Below are positions 1 through 7,712 of a stretch of 19,552 nt of DNA, piece after piece. How positions within the stretch are numbered: the stretch's first letter is position 1; each line of letters starts with the position of its first letter. Below the pieces are notes generated by a model. It was not told where the DNA came from and made no database searches. It worked only from the letters and a program-made list of their open reading frames with translations. The position numbers and the translations under genes were made by a program. Source of the DNA: Candidatus Heimdallarchaeota archaeon (GTDB taxonomy: Archaea > Asgardarchaeota > Njordarchaeia > Njordarchaeales > JAMOTR01); contig JAMOTR010000085.1 of assembly GCA_027068385.1 (NCBI GenBank), forward strand, positions 1-19,552, written 5' to 3'.

Positions 1-32
1 CGAGGTCCCGGGTTCGAATCCCGGCGGGCCCC
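1..32 (+). tRNA. 3' end of a tRNA, possibly tRNA-His (partial)
   Basis: Positions 3-7 fit a five-base variable loop. Positions 8-12 and 20-24 form a T stem CCGGG/CCCGG around the loop TTCGAAT, followed by the 7-nt acceptor strand CGGGCCC (25-31). The next base is C32, the discriminator (position 73). The bases after it are ACC, so CCA is not encoded, unlike the tRNA-Leu in this window. In archaea C73 is the hallmark of tRNA-His, so that identity is suggested, but the anticodon lies outside the window. The region is also covered by an open antisense reading frame. Confidence 0.85.
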
Positions 33-747
33 ACCAAAAACTCCTTCGATCCTCTATGGGCTTCTTACCCGTTTCCTCTTGTATGAGCTTATCTACCTCT
101 TCCCGAACGGCCTTTATGATCTCCTCCTTACTTTTCTTAGAAAGGGGCGACACCTCTAGCGAGAGCTCTATGTCTACGTCTATCCCCCCGTCTTCCCTAC
201 CCTTTATTCTTATTATAGGCTCATAAGCTAGTATCCTCTTCTCGCCCCCAGCTTCCCTAACGATCACCTCCCGGATCTTTTTCTCTATCTTTTCCGCGAG
301 CTTCTCTGGGTCCATGAAGATCTTAAAGATATCGGATAAAAATCGGCTACAGAGGGATAGTACCTTATTTAATACCTCATCGATCTCCTCCTTTCCGGCC
401 GCCTTGTAGAGAAGAAGGTATAACGCTATAGCGGGAACGGCCTTTTTCGGATCTACTTCCTTAATTATTCTATCGATTATCTCCTTGTTCGGTAGCTCGT
501 CGTATACGTCCGAGAGGAAGAATATCACGAACTCCGCTTCGCACGTGTCTACGTCTAGTTCTTCTATGATCTCGCGTACCCCTTCGGTATCCATCCCAAG
601 CTTCTTTATTATATCTACGTAAGGCCTCACGTCGTAGTTCACAGCGAAGAGCCTAAACGCATCTTGTGGCGAGTTTATTTCGAACTCCTCCTCTACATCT
701 TCATAGAGACCGCATCTCTCTATTACTTCCAAGAGCTTTTTGATCAT
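1..747 (-). CDS. Unknown protein, C-terminus off the window and antisense to the tRNA (partial)
   Basis: The reading frame starts at the ATG complementary to 745-747, just after an in-frame TGA (763-765), and stays open to the window edge (249 codons seen). The protein starts MIKKLLEVIERCGLYEDV and is acidic and mostly helical. Around residues 155-200 it has a helix followed by what looks like a beta hairpin (ILAYEPIIRIKG, then IDVDIELSLEV). From about residue 239 the translation is simply the antisense of the tRNA T arm (WWGPPGFEPG), so the true stop must lie inside or beyond the tRNA. An AT-rich box sits about 26 nt upstream, which suggests leaderless transcription. It follows the gene at 782-1486 on the same strand. 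I do not recognise the family. The C-terminal hairpin faintly recalls the A/B/C proteins described below, but the similarity is too weak to assert. Confidence 0.75.
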   Translation of the reverse strand, partial: MIKKLLEVIERCGLYEDVEEEFEINSPQDAFRLFAVNYDVRPYVDIIKKLGMDTEGVREIIEELDVDTCEAEFVIFFLSDVYDELPNKEIIDRIIKEVDPKKAVPAIALYLLLYKAAGKEEIDEVLNKVLSLCSRFLSDIFKIFMDPEKLAEKIEKKIREVIVREAGGEKRILAYEPIIRIKGREDGGIDVDIELSLEVSPLSKKSKEEIIKAVREEVDKLIQEETGKKPIEDRRSFWWGPPGFEPGTS

Positions 748-764
748 CTCGAGCGGTTCCGATC

Positions 765-780
765 AATTATTTATTATCTA
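765..780 (-). promoter_or_regulatory. TATA-like box for the left-edge gene
   Basis: On the minus strand this reads as an AT-rich run (gataataaataat). It is centred about 26 nt before the ATG at 747, the spacing expected of an archaeal TATA box with a leaderless start. It sits in the short gap after the stop of the upstream gene. Confidence 0.45.
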
Positions 781-781
781 T

Positions 782-1486
782 CTAACCTCGTTCGAGAAAA
801 TAAAAACGACATCGGGCGAATACAAACCTTATATTCACGCGCCTTTCGTCCTCTAAGGAGATGCCGCTGAGTTTTGCGACCATGCGTCCTCTAAGCCTTG
901 CCGCAGCGTTCGCGAGTATATTTATGATGAACCCTCCCGTAGGCGTCTCGCTCAAAGCCTCCGCGGCTTTGGGGCTCTTATAGCATAGCCTTATTTCTAA
1001 TACATCATCACCGACGTCGAGCTTGTAACACTCTAATATGGGAGAAGAGCCCAAGTGTTCTACAACTAAATTATAAATACGAGCCGGATCCCTCTCTATC
1101 TCCTCCATTATTACGTTCGTGAGCGCCTTGATCGCTTCTGGTCCCAATAAGTCTATGAGTTTTGGTAATATCTTCAATTCCCACATCTCTAACCGCTTCG
1201 GATCAATATCGCATTCGATGTTCTCATCGGTTAGATTAAAGATGCGCTCAAAGTCGATACACTCGAACTCCCTCGGCTTAAGAGTTCTATTCTCATATGC
1301 TCCTAATAGATACCCCATCGTGCAAGCAAGAGCCCTCCTCTCCGCCTCCGAAAGGTCCTTTAAGATTTCTTTCATAAGCGCTACGATCCCGTCGTTGATT
1401 ACATTACATATAGCTTTTGTGATGAACTTCGCGAGATTAGACGTATATTGAGACATAAAATTTATGTAATTACAGTTTTTCTCCAT
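782..1486 (-). CDS. Unknown alpha/beta protein, family member A
   Basis: This 234-residue soluble protein of unknown function is separated from the radical SAM gene upstream by only 7 nt, so co-transcription is likely. The N-terminal two thirds are mainly helical. A small beta-containing part follows (about residues 155-170), then a hydrophobic alanine-rich helix (about 185-200, IINILANAAARLRG), then a strand pair near residues 205-228 ending in VNIRFVF. The same order, helix, hydrophobic helix and a strand pair rich in F/V, recurs at the C-termini of the genes at 9588-10283 and 14030-14494, so I treat the three as paralogs. Met11 (position 1456) is an alternative start; neither start has a convincing ribosome binding site. 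No catalytic motif is visible. Confidence 0.8.
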   Translation of the reverse strand: MEKNCNYINFMSQYTSNLAKFITKAICNVINDGIVALMKEILKDLSEAERRALACTMGYLLGAYENRTLKPREFECIDFERIFNLTDENIECDIDPKRLEMWELKILPKLIDLLGPEAIKALTNVIMEEIERDPARIYNLVVEHLGSSPILECYKLDVGDDVLEIRLCYKSPKAAEALSETPTGGFIINILANAAARLRGRMVAKLSGISLEDERRVNIRFVFARCRFYFLERG

Positions 1487-1493
1487 TTCGAAT

Positions 1494-2552
1494 TTACAAA
1501 AATCGCAAGAAGTACCTCGGAGTCTTCTTTACGTCCCCTATTATCGGTACCTCGTGTCCGCACTCTTTACACACCCGACGATCACCGCGTCTCTCTAAGT
1601 TTATTTTAGTGATCATGAACCCGTAGCGCTTAATAAGAAGGGCGCCACATTCGGGGCAATACGTGTTCTCCATAGGATGACCCGGAACGTTTCCTAAATA
1701 CACGAACTTTAACCCCTCCTCCTTAGCTACCTCCGCTAGCCTCTCCATGGTCTCTATAGGCGTAGGAGGCACATCGCGCATCTTATAATTCGGGTAGAAA
1801 CGGGTGACGTGTAGCGGGGTCTCTGGTCCTAAGTTATCTATTATCCGTCTCGCGAGTTTTCTCATCCGCTCCGGTTTATCGTTCCGCCCCGGTATCGTAA
1901 GGTGAGTGAGCTCCACCCGAACTCCGCGTTCCTTAAAGATCTCGGCCGTCCTCATGATCGGTTCCGGACCGTATGGATTACCGGTGAGCTTCATGTATAG
2001 CTCTTTAGGTCCCTTGATGTCGATGTTAGCCGCATCGACCCGCTTGGAGGCCCGTTCAGCGACCTCCTCGTTCATGAACCCGTTCGTTACGAGTACGTTC
2101 TTGATGCCTTTCTTCATAGCCTCCTTCGCTATATCATAAGCCCGCTCTATCCGAACTATGGGCTCATTATAAGTGTAGGCGATGATGGGGCATCCGTAAT
2201 ACTCCGCGGCCCTTACGATCTCTTCTACGGAGACCTCTTCTAAGTATCTTTTACCCATCTCCCGACGTGCTATAAAGTAGTTTTGACAGAACTTGCACAC
2301 GAGGTTACATCCGGCCGTTCCTATGCTCAACGCGCAGTGACCGGGATAGAAGTGGAACAACGGCTTCTTTTCTATAGGATCTACGGCTATTCCTGTAGTC
2401 TTTCCCCGGGTCTCGAGGTACAGTTTTCCGTTCACGTTTACGCGACCGCCGCACAGCCCCCTTTGGCCGGGCTTTAGTATGCAACGCCTCGGACAAAGCG
2501 TACACCTAACGCTCCCGTCGGGTAACTTCTCATAGAACATCGCCTCCTTCAT
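1494..2552 (-). CDS. amrS: MEMO/AMMECR1-associated radical SAM protein (AmmeMemoRadiSam type)
   Basis: This 352-residue radical SAM enzyme has the 4Fe-4S/SAM signature C82-x3-C86-x2-C89 (GCNLVCKFCQ). Before it is a cysteine-rich N-terminus (C17, C20, C24, C34) typical of the family of PflA-like proteins that accompany MEMO1 and AMMECR1 homologs. The C-terminal part carries two further CxxC pairs (CPECG and CKECG), forming a probable zinc or rubredoxin-like knuckle. Family members are known as partners of MEMO1 and AMMECR1, but neither is encoded in this window and the substrate cannot be told from sequence. The length matches the family. A TATA-like box lies 26 nt before the ATG. The unknown gene at 782-1486 follows 7 nt downstream and may be co-transcribed. 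Confidence 0.92.
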   Translation of the reverse strand: MKEAMFYEKLPDGSVRCTLCPRRCILKPGQRGLCGGRVNVNGKLYLETRGKTTGIAVDPIEKKPLFHFYPGHCALSIGTAGCNLVCKFCQNYFIARREMGKRYLEEVSVEEIVRAAEYYGCPIIAYTYNEPIVRIERAYDIAKEAMKKGIKNVLVTNGFMNEEVAERASKRVDAANIDIKGPKELYMKLTGNPYGPEPIMRTAEIFKERGVRVELTHLTIPGRNDKPERMRKLARRIIDNLGPETPLHVTRFYPNYKMRDVPPTPIETMERLAEVAKEEGLKFVYLGNVPGHPMENTYCPECGALLIKRYGFMITKINLERRGDRRVCKECGHEVPIIGDVKKTPRYFLRFL

Positions 2553-2573
2553 GTGATAGTAATTCGACCCGTG

Positions 2574-2582
2574 AATATAATC
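2574..2582 (-). promoter_or_regulatory. TATA-like box for the radical SAM operon
   Basis: The minus strand reads gattatatt, centred 26 nt before the ATG at 2552. That is the position expected for a leaderless archaeal transcript. It lies in the 75-nt divergent gap with the phosphodiesterase gene. Confidence 0.55.
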
Positions 2583-2627
2583 GTCCTAGAGCTCGATTTT
2601 TTGATCTCGAAGTAGAGAATAACTCTT

Positions 2628-3236
2628 ATGGCCACGATCGTAGCCGCGGGAGACTTTCACGTACCTCATCGTGCCGACGGCATACCTAATGGTTTCTATA
2701 AAGCGATAGAGAGAATCCGCCCCGGATATCTTGTACTCACAGGAGACTATACAGAAAAGCGCGTGTACGAGGAAGTAGTCGCTAGGGTAAAGGAAATAGT
2801 TCCGAACATCGTAATAGCGGCCGTTCGCGGGAACATGGACACCTTCAAGGATTTACCCACCGAGGACTTCATAGACTTATCAGGGGGTCGGATCTTAGGC
2901 GTAATACACGGTCATCAGATATTCCCGCGCGGTGATACTACGAAGCTCTATAAGTTCGCGGAAAAGAGGGGGCGGACGATTTTGATACACGGTCACACTC
3001 ATACGTTCTCCGTAGAAGTTCCGATAATCGTCGGAAGTAAGAAACATATACTTCTAGTGAACCCGGGAACGCTTACTGGGGCTCGGGGAGGCATTACCCT
3101 AAATCCCCAGATGACTTTCGCCACGCTTTATGTGGATCCCGCTAGAGGATACGTAGAGGTGGAGCGTCGGGAGTCCGAGGACGGTGAGACCTTCGACGTT
3201 GTAGCTACCCGGAAGAGTGTGAGGTTGAGAGTATGA
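2628..3236 (+). CDS. Metallophosphoesterase of the YfcE/MJ0936 (Vps29-like) family
   Basis: This 202-residue calcineurin-like phosphodiesterase carries the full set of metal-binding motifs: D9-x-H11 (GDFH), G39-D40, the GNMD block at 68-71, H94-G-H96, and H121-G-H123-T-H125. NPGT follows at about 145. These place two metal ions in the active site. Archaeal members hydrolyse phosphodiesters in vitro, but the physiological substrate is unknown. The length is slightly above the usual 165-190 because of a C-terminal tail. The start is the first ATG after an AT-rich run (about 2595-2604). The stop overlaps the ATG of the next gene (ATGA), so the two are translationally coupled. Confidence 0.9.
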   Translation: MATIVAAGDFHVPHRADGIPNGFYKAIERIRPGYLVLTGDYTEKRVYEEVVARVKEIVPNIVIAAVRGNMDTFKDLPTEDFIDLSGGRILGVIHGHQIFPRGDTTKLYKFAEKRGRTILIHGHTHTFSVEVPIIVGSKKHILLVNPGTLTGARGGITLNPQMTFATLYVDPARGYVEVERRESEDGETFDVVATRKSVRLRV

Positions 3237-3514
3237 AGCTCCATCGTAAGGCCGCGCTATTAGCGATGGCTTTTAAAATAAAGGGGGGAGCTCGGACGAT
3301 ACTAGCGATGTTCTTTTACGACATGTACCTCACGTTCCTAGGTAAAAAAGGCCCTCATAGTCGTAGGTTCATACTCACCATACTCTCCATCGTCGTGGTG
3401 TTCCTTACGCTCCTGTTAGCCGTATCTAAGAACTTATTTGTAGGAGTTATAGACGCGCTCGCGATCCTCTCTATGATCGGAGTAGAACGTACTTTTCAAG
3501 GTCGACCGTATTAG
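3233..3514 (+). CDS. Small membrane protein of unknown function
   Basis: This 93-residue protein has a basic, moderately hydrophobic N-terminus (residues 1-44) and then two predicted membrane helices at about 47-63 and 67-83. Its ATG overlaps the stop of the phosphodiesterase gene, which argues that it is real and co-translated. Its last 27 codons overlap the 3' end of the NOG1-like gene on the other strand. I do not recognise a family. It could anchor or regulate the phosphodiesterase at the membrane, but that is inferred from position alone. Confidence 0.65.
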   Translation: MKLHRKAALLAMAFKIKGGARTILAMFFYDMYLTFLGKKGPHSRRFILTILSIVVVFLTLLLAVSKNLFVGVIDALAILSMIGVERTFQGRPY

Positions 3515-4495
3515 TTTTTTGAGCTCCTCTAGCCCCTCGCCCGTAAGCGCGGATACCTTCGCGTATGGGATTCCTTCCCTCTTTAAGTACTCCTCGATCT
3601 TCCTTAGATATTCCTCGCTCGCTATATCGATTTTGTTAATGACCGCGATCACCGATTTGTTACCCGCATATAGTTTCCTCATGGATTCGAAGATGCGTAT
3701 CTGTTCCTCCGGCGGATAATTTTCTTCTGAGGCATCGAAGACGAATAACAGCACGCCTTCGGCTCCGCGTATCGCAGCGATCGCCTTGCGCTCGATCTCC
3801 GTTAAATCTTCGAACGTGGTTCTCTCTAGTAGCCCGGGTGTATCTATTACTTGAATCGTCTTACCCGCGATCTTCATATGGCCGAAGATGGTATCGCGAG
3901 TCGTGAACGGATACCTTGCGACCTCGCTCTTAGCCGTTGATAAGGCGTTCGCGATGCTCGATTTACCTACGTTAGGCGGTCCGGCGATGACGACAGCGGG
4001 TAAATCCGGAATATAATTCGGTAGGCGCCTCATGTAGAGGGTAACTTCGTTTAGGTACTCGATGTATTTTCTAGCTTTCTTCATCACGTCCCTAGCCCTA
4101 CCCAAAGCCTCGCGCCTGATCGCATAGATGGTCTTCTTATCCTCGGCTACCTTCAAGCGCCTTATGAGCTCTATTTTTATTTTATCTAATACCCTAGCTA
4201 ATCCCCGAAGACCCCCTAACGACCTCTTAATTTCGTTTGGATCATAGAACATCTCGAGCATTTCGCGATAGAAGGGGTGTAATTCGTCTATGTTAGGGAA
4301 CTCGAGCACGATCTTCCTAAAGCGGTTCGCGAGGAAATCATATAAGCTCTCTACGCGCGCCTTAGCGTACCACATGCTTATGCGTACTGGGTTCCTCCTA
4401 CCGCGCCGCTCAGGAAGGGCCTTACGCGACCTCTCAATAGCCGTATTAAAAAGCTCGTCTGGATCGTAAACGGGAACCTTCTTAAACGGATTCAT
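3434..4495 (-). CDS. NOG1-family GTPase
   Basis: This 353-residue GTPase has the NOG1 layout: a helical N-terminal domain (1-160), then a G domain. G1 is GPPNVGKS (172-179), G2 lies around TTRD (198-201), G3 is DTPG (218-221), G4 is NKID (287-290) and G5 is SAL (315-317). NOG1/Nog1p proteins act in large-subunit ribosome assembly in eukaryotes. Archaeal members have the same core without the long eukaryotic C-terminal extension, and this length fits. The start overlaps the priS stop as ATGA, so it is the last gene of the minus-strand operon 6158-3434. The final 25 residues or so, after the G domain, are charged, and their coding sequence overlaps the convergent membrane-protein gene by 81 nt. 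Confidence 0.92.
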   Translation of the reverse strand: MNPFKKVPVYDPDELFNTAIERSRKALPERRGRRNPVRISMWYAKARVESLYDFLANRFRKIVLEFPNIDELHPFYREMLEMFYDPNEIKRSLGGLRGLARVLDKIKIELIRRLKVAEDKKTIYAIRREALGRARDVMKKARKYIEYLNEVTLYMRRLPNYIPDLPAVVIAGPPNVGKSSIANALSTAKSEVARYPFTTRDTIFGHMKIAGKTIQVIDTPGLLERTTFEDLTEIERKAIAAIRGAEGVLLFVFDASEENYPPEEQIRIFESMRKLYAGNKSVIAVINKIDIASEEYLRKIEEYLKREGIPYAKVSALTGEGLEELKKLIRSTLKSTFYSDHREDRERVYNSYK

Positions 4496-5502
4496 ACCTG
4501 AGAGCTCTGTCTCCTTAATATCTCCGGCATCCGAGTTTCGAACTCTTCTTTCGGAATTTCCTCCACGACGGCCATCGTAGAGGCATCCAACGATCCCGGG
4601 ATCTTCATGAGACGCTTAGAATCCGTGAGGGCCTTCAGGTCTATGCGCACGTAATACTTCCTAATAATATCTTTAATCGCCTCAAACCCTTCATTAAACA
4701 CCCGCTCTACGAACTCATGGTACGACGCGTTCCTCACACCTTTGTTTAGGAATATCTCAAGGTCCTTCCTATATCCTCTAGGAGGCCTTATTCCGCGTCT
4801 AGAGAACAAGCGGGATAGCTTATGTAGCGACCCCTCTTTCTTCACCCGATATAATACGGTCTCTTCGAACACTATGAGGCGCAAGGAATGACTCTTAGCG
4901 GGCACTAGTACCTTAGCGGGTTCTAAAGAGGCGGACGGGTGTACCACTTGTAACATAGCGGCGAGCTTGTAGCGCTCCTCTTCTGCAAGCTTACGCGCGT
5001 TCTCGTCGTATATCCGGAAGTGTACTCCACGACGTCCCGAGAAGAACGCCTTATATCTCGTCGTACCGAACATGTCTTCGGCTATGCGTCTTAGGATCAC
5101 GAGCGCCCTATTAGCGAGCGGCCGGCACTTGGGGCACACTTTCTTTCCCTCCATCCGACACCTACATCCCTCTATCTCCCTACGGACGTCGTTATAATCG
5201 GTAAGGTCTATGTCGAACGTGAGCTCGCGATAATCTACGGAAAGTTCTCCCACGCTCTTGCCGGACGGTATCACGGGTCCGCTCCGAACGTATACGGAAC
5301 CCACGTAGGCCTTAATAGGTACGATCTCTATGAGGTACTTCTTTAACTCGTCCACGTTCTCGAAGAACAAATTCCTGATCATGTTCGGTCCGGAATAAGG
5401 GGCAACCGCGAACTCACGACGCCCGAAGTCCTTTTCCCCTATCACCTCTAATAATAAATCCGGTTCCCACTCTTGGTAGAATCTCCTTATCGCTTCCTTC
5501 AC
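4492..5502 (-). CDS. priS: DNA primase small (catalytic) subunit PriS
   Basis: This is the catalytic subunit of the archaeo-eukaryotic primase, which synthesises primers at the replication fork together with PriL. The 336 residues carry the catalytic D97-x-D99 (LTFDIDLTD), the SGxxGVH motif at 155-161, and the third acidic region near D288/D294 followed by KIPGSLDAST. A zinc knuckle is formed by C113, C115, C123 and C126. Length and motif order are those of archaeal PriS. It lies 17 nt downstream of an unknown basic protein gene and overlaps the NOG1-like GTPase gene by 4 nt. PriL and GINS genes, often near priS in other archaea, are not in the window. Confidence 0.95.
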   Translation of the reverse strand: MKEAIRRFYQEWEPDLLLEVIGEKDFGRREFAVAPYSGPNMIRNLFFENVDELKKYLIEIVPIKAYVGSVYVRSGPVIPSGKSVGELSVDYRELTFDIDLTDYNDVRREIEGCRCRMEGKKVCPKCRPLANRALVILRRIAEDMFGTTRYKAFFSGRRGVHFRIYDENARKLAEEERYKLAAMLQVVHPSASLEPAKVLVPAKSHSLRLIVFEETVLYRVKKEGSLHKLSRLFSRRGIRPPRGYRKDLEIFLNKGVRNASYHEFVERVFNEGFEAIKDIIRKYYVRIDLKALTDSKRLMKIPGSLDASTMAVVEEIPKEEFETRMPEILRRQSSQV

Positions 5503-5519
5503 GCCTCATATTTTAGAGG

Positions 5520-6158
5520 CTAAGTAAAAACTCCACATCGCTCTACGGGAACTATAATGGTGTTGCGATCTACGAACTTCGATATGTCTACTACCGGAAT
5601 TCTCCGCTTTTCTACATACTCTACATATTCTATTTCTGGTACCTCACGGGCGAGTACTAAATAATGTTCCGAGGACCCCTTCACGTATCTCAATACTTTA
5701 AGCCGCTTTTTATCGACGGAACGCCCGTTCTTTATTACGATCTTATCATATATCTCAGCGAGGAGTTCTAGCGGATCCCTAAAGTCCACGTCGTTTATCC
5801 GAGAGACGATCTGATGCCGTCTTAGGGGGCCATAAGTGCCTAAGAGCGTTAATATAGGATTATCCTTCCGAGGGCCCACGACGATGTTTCCGGGAGCGGG
5901 GAGACGATATAGCTTCCGTAGCTTGAGCATGAACGAGACGTCCTTCTTCTTAGCCTTCACGCCCATATTCCTTAGCTTCGCTAGCACAGCGTCTACGGTT
6001 ATTTTTCCGGTCCGGTGAGATAGTATCTTCATCAGGGGCTTCGATATCCGGACGCGTTCCGCCTCGATCTCCATCACTAGCTCTCCGTAAGTCTCTACGC
6101 CATATTCTTCCTTTAGCTTCGGAAACTTCGACCGAAGACCCGGTTTCCTCAAAGGCAT
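5520..6158 (-). CDS. Unknown basic protein, first gene of the priS operon
   Basis: This 212-residue protein is rich in Lys/Arg, especially at the N-terminus (MPLRKPGLRSKFPKLKEEYG). The middle (about 37-100) looks helical with basic turns and could be a helix-turn-helix or winged-helix fold. The C-terminal third is beta-rich (EIEYVEYVEKRRIPVVDISK). No enzymatic motif is visible. It leads the operon with priS and the NOG1-like GTPase, which hints at a nucleic-acid role, but this is inference. The start is placed at ATG 6158 because an AT-rich box lies about 26-30 nt before it. It is divergent from the ATPase gene, with 52 nt between the two ATGs. Confidence 0.8.
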   Translation of the reverse strand: MPLRKPGLRSKFPKLKEEYGVETYGELVMEIEAERVRISKPLMKILSHRTGKITVDAVLAKLRNMGVKAKKKDVSFMLKLRKLYRLPAPGNIVVGPRKDNPILTLLGTYGPLRRHQIVSRINDVDFRDPLELLAEIYDKIVIKNGRSVDKKRLKVLRYVKGSSEHYLVLAREVPEIEYVEYVEKRRIPVVDISKFVDRNTIIVPVERCGVFT

Positions 6159-6182
6159 GGTCTACTTCATTAGGGGCTTTCC

Positions 6183-6192
6183 TAAATATAAG
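6183..6192. promoter_or_regulatory. Shared AT box for two divergent leaderless genes
   Basis: The sequence taaatataag is close to symmetric (AAATATA one way, TATATTT the other). It is the only AT-rich run in the 52-nt gap. Its centre lies about 24 nt before the plus-strand ATG at 6211 and 29 nt before the minus-strand ATG at 6158. One element could therefore position TBP for both directions. Confidence 0.5.
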
Positions 6193-6210
6193 CTCCCTTA
6201 GAGTCTTTAG

Positions 6211-7677
6211 ATGGAGTTCGATATGCTTTACGAGTACATAAGGGACATCGCTAAGAGCAAGGACGAGTTGAAGGCGTTAGAGAAAATAATCTCTACACCG
6301 GACGCGGGCCGCATTTCGGGACTTACTCCTAGGGTTATTAAGGCGGGCGTATACATCCCCAATAAAGATAAGCTCTTAAAAAGTATCGAGCATGATGCCG
6401 ATTCTTATATTCTCGTTATTACGGGTGATAACGGGGACGGCAAGACGCTATTGTTGAAGTCATTATCCGTCCTCCTCTCCGATAAAAACGCGAGGTACGT
6501 AATGATCACGGAGGACTTTGATATAACCGACGGTCGGCTATTCATAGACGGTATCGACGAGTCTATTGAAGTGGACGAGGAGGGAAATCTAAACTTTAGG
6601 GAGGACGTTGGTAACAAAATCAGGAGGATCGTCTCCCTCTTCACATCCGGCCGCATTAAAGGCCCCGTCTTCGCTACCACCTTAGGAGCTTATATGGTTC
6701 TACGCGATATCGGGACGGACCTCCATAGGCGTACGAAGGAAATAGTGAAGCTAAGAAAGGAACGCCCTAGAGCCTTCGATTTCGTACTCAAGCGCGACAT
6801 AGCTTACTTCTATGTACTTAAGGAGCCTAATCCCGATAAGGCCTTCGGGACTTATAGGATGCTCAGGGAAGAACTCTCCGGGATAATAGAAGACGTGAAC
6901 ATGCGGAGGGTAAGCGACGTGAACCGCTTGTACTACGATGCCCTACTCCACGCGTCCGAAGATTCATCTAAACCCATTACGGAAAACATCAGGAACGCCC
7001 CGAGCAAGTATCATAAGGAGTTCGAGGAGAACTCGATAGAGATACTTCAAGAGATAGTAAACTCTCTGAAGGGTCTCCTCGATTTAGATATAAGGATAAG
7101 GCCCATGGGCGGAATTAACGAGCCGGACGCGGAGATCATAGTGCTATCTAAGGAAGGAGAGACGAGAATAGCGTTCGACGCCAAGTTCGTTAAGGGCGAT
7201 TTCTCCGAACCCGTATATACGAGAAATTATCCGTACACGTTATACTTCGTAGCGTCGTTGTCGAGGATTGACCGCGAGGACGTCTTCCGGCTCCCCTATT
7301 CTTTAGGTTATATCTTAGCGGTCGACCCACTAGAGGCGGAGTACTTCATACGGTACTTCGGAGGACTAAAATATAAGATCCTTAACGCGTTACGTAGTGC
7401 CTCAAAAAGCGCGGAAAAGGTCGTTGACGCGAAACTCTTAAAGGTCTTAGAGTGTCTCGAAAAGCTCGTAGAGGCCCAACGGAGCGAGAAGGAGAAGAGA
7501 TACAAGATGTTCAAGAAGAGTAAGATAAAGAAGGTGTGCTCCGGGGTAGAACCGGACGAATTCATCGAGTTCGTGAACACTTACTGTGAGGGGTTAATAG
7601 AGAAGAGGGCGAGAGGGCGGTATTCGTTTACACGCGACCCTAGAGAATGTATAGAAAAAATGAAAAAGTTATTATGA
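6211..7677 (+). CDS. P-loop ATPase with candidate C-terminal PD-(D/E)xK nuclease domain
   Basis: The 488-residue protein has a Walker A motif GDNGDGKT (72-79), preceded by a hydrophobic strand (SYILVIT). A Walker B-like strand LFIDGIDE follows (110-117, D113 or D116), then a possible sensor-1 stretch with paired threonines (GPVFATTLGA, 151-160). That is an AAA/STAND-like NTPase core. After a helical region (170-295) comes P305-D306, sixteen residues, then D323-A-K325 on a hydrophobic strand (RIAFDAKFVKG). This matches the restriction-endonuclease-like PD-x(n)-(D/E)xK signature. The C-terminus (390-488) is helical and basic. It is followed after 35 nt by the beta-propeller gene. I infer an ATP-dependent nuclease or effector; no named family is recognised, and the nuclease call needs structure prediction. 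Confidence 0.75.
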   Translation: MEFDMLYEYIRDIAKSKDELKALEKIISTPDAGRISGLTPRVIKAGVYIPNKDKLLKSIEHDADSYILVITGDNGDGKTLLLKSLSVLLSDKNARYVMITEDFDITDGRLFIDGIDESIEVDEEGNLNFREDVGNKIRRIVSLFTSGRIKGPVFATTLGAYMVLRDIGTDLHRRTKEIVKLRKERPRAFDFVLKRDIAYFYVLKEPNPDKAFGTYRMLREELSGIIEDVNMRRVSDVNRLYYDALLHASEDSSKPITENIRNAPSKYHKEFEENSIEILQEIVNSLKGLLDLDIRIRPMGGINEPDAEIIVLSKEGETRIAFDAKFVKGDFSEPVYTRNYPYTLYFVASLSRIDREDVFRLPYSLGYILAVDPLEAEYFIRYFGGLKYKILNALRSASKSAEKVVDAKLLKVLECLEKLVEAQRSEKEKRYKMFKKSKIKKVCSGVEPDEFIEFVNTYCEGLIEKRARGRYSFTRDPRECIEKMKKLL

Positions 7678-7684
7678 GCTTAAT

Positions 7685-7692
7685 GTTTTATC
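7685..7692 (+). promoter_or_regulatory. TATA-like box before the beta-propeller gene
   Basis: The run gttttatc in the 35-nt gap after the ATPase gene is centred about 25 nt before the ATG at 7713. The propeller gene may therefore have its own leaderless promoter in addition to any read-through. Confidence 0.4.
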
Positions 7693-7712
7693 TCTGAACG
7701 TATGAGGCGTCC

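Noticed and set aside
1119..1451. A 110-codon plus-strand frame
   Set aside because: It lies fully inside gene A, which has a better composition and operon position.
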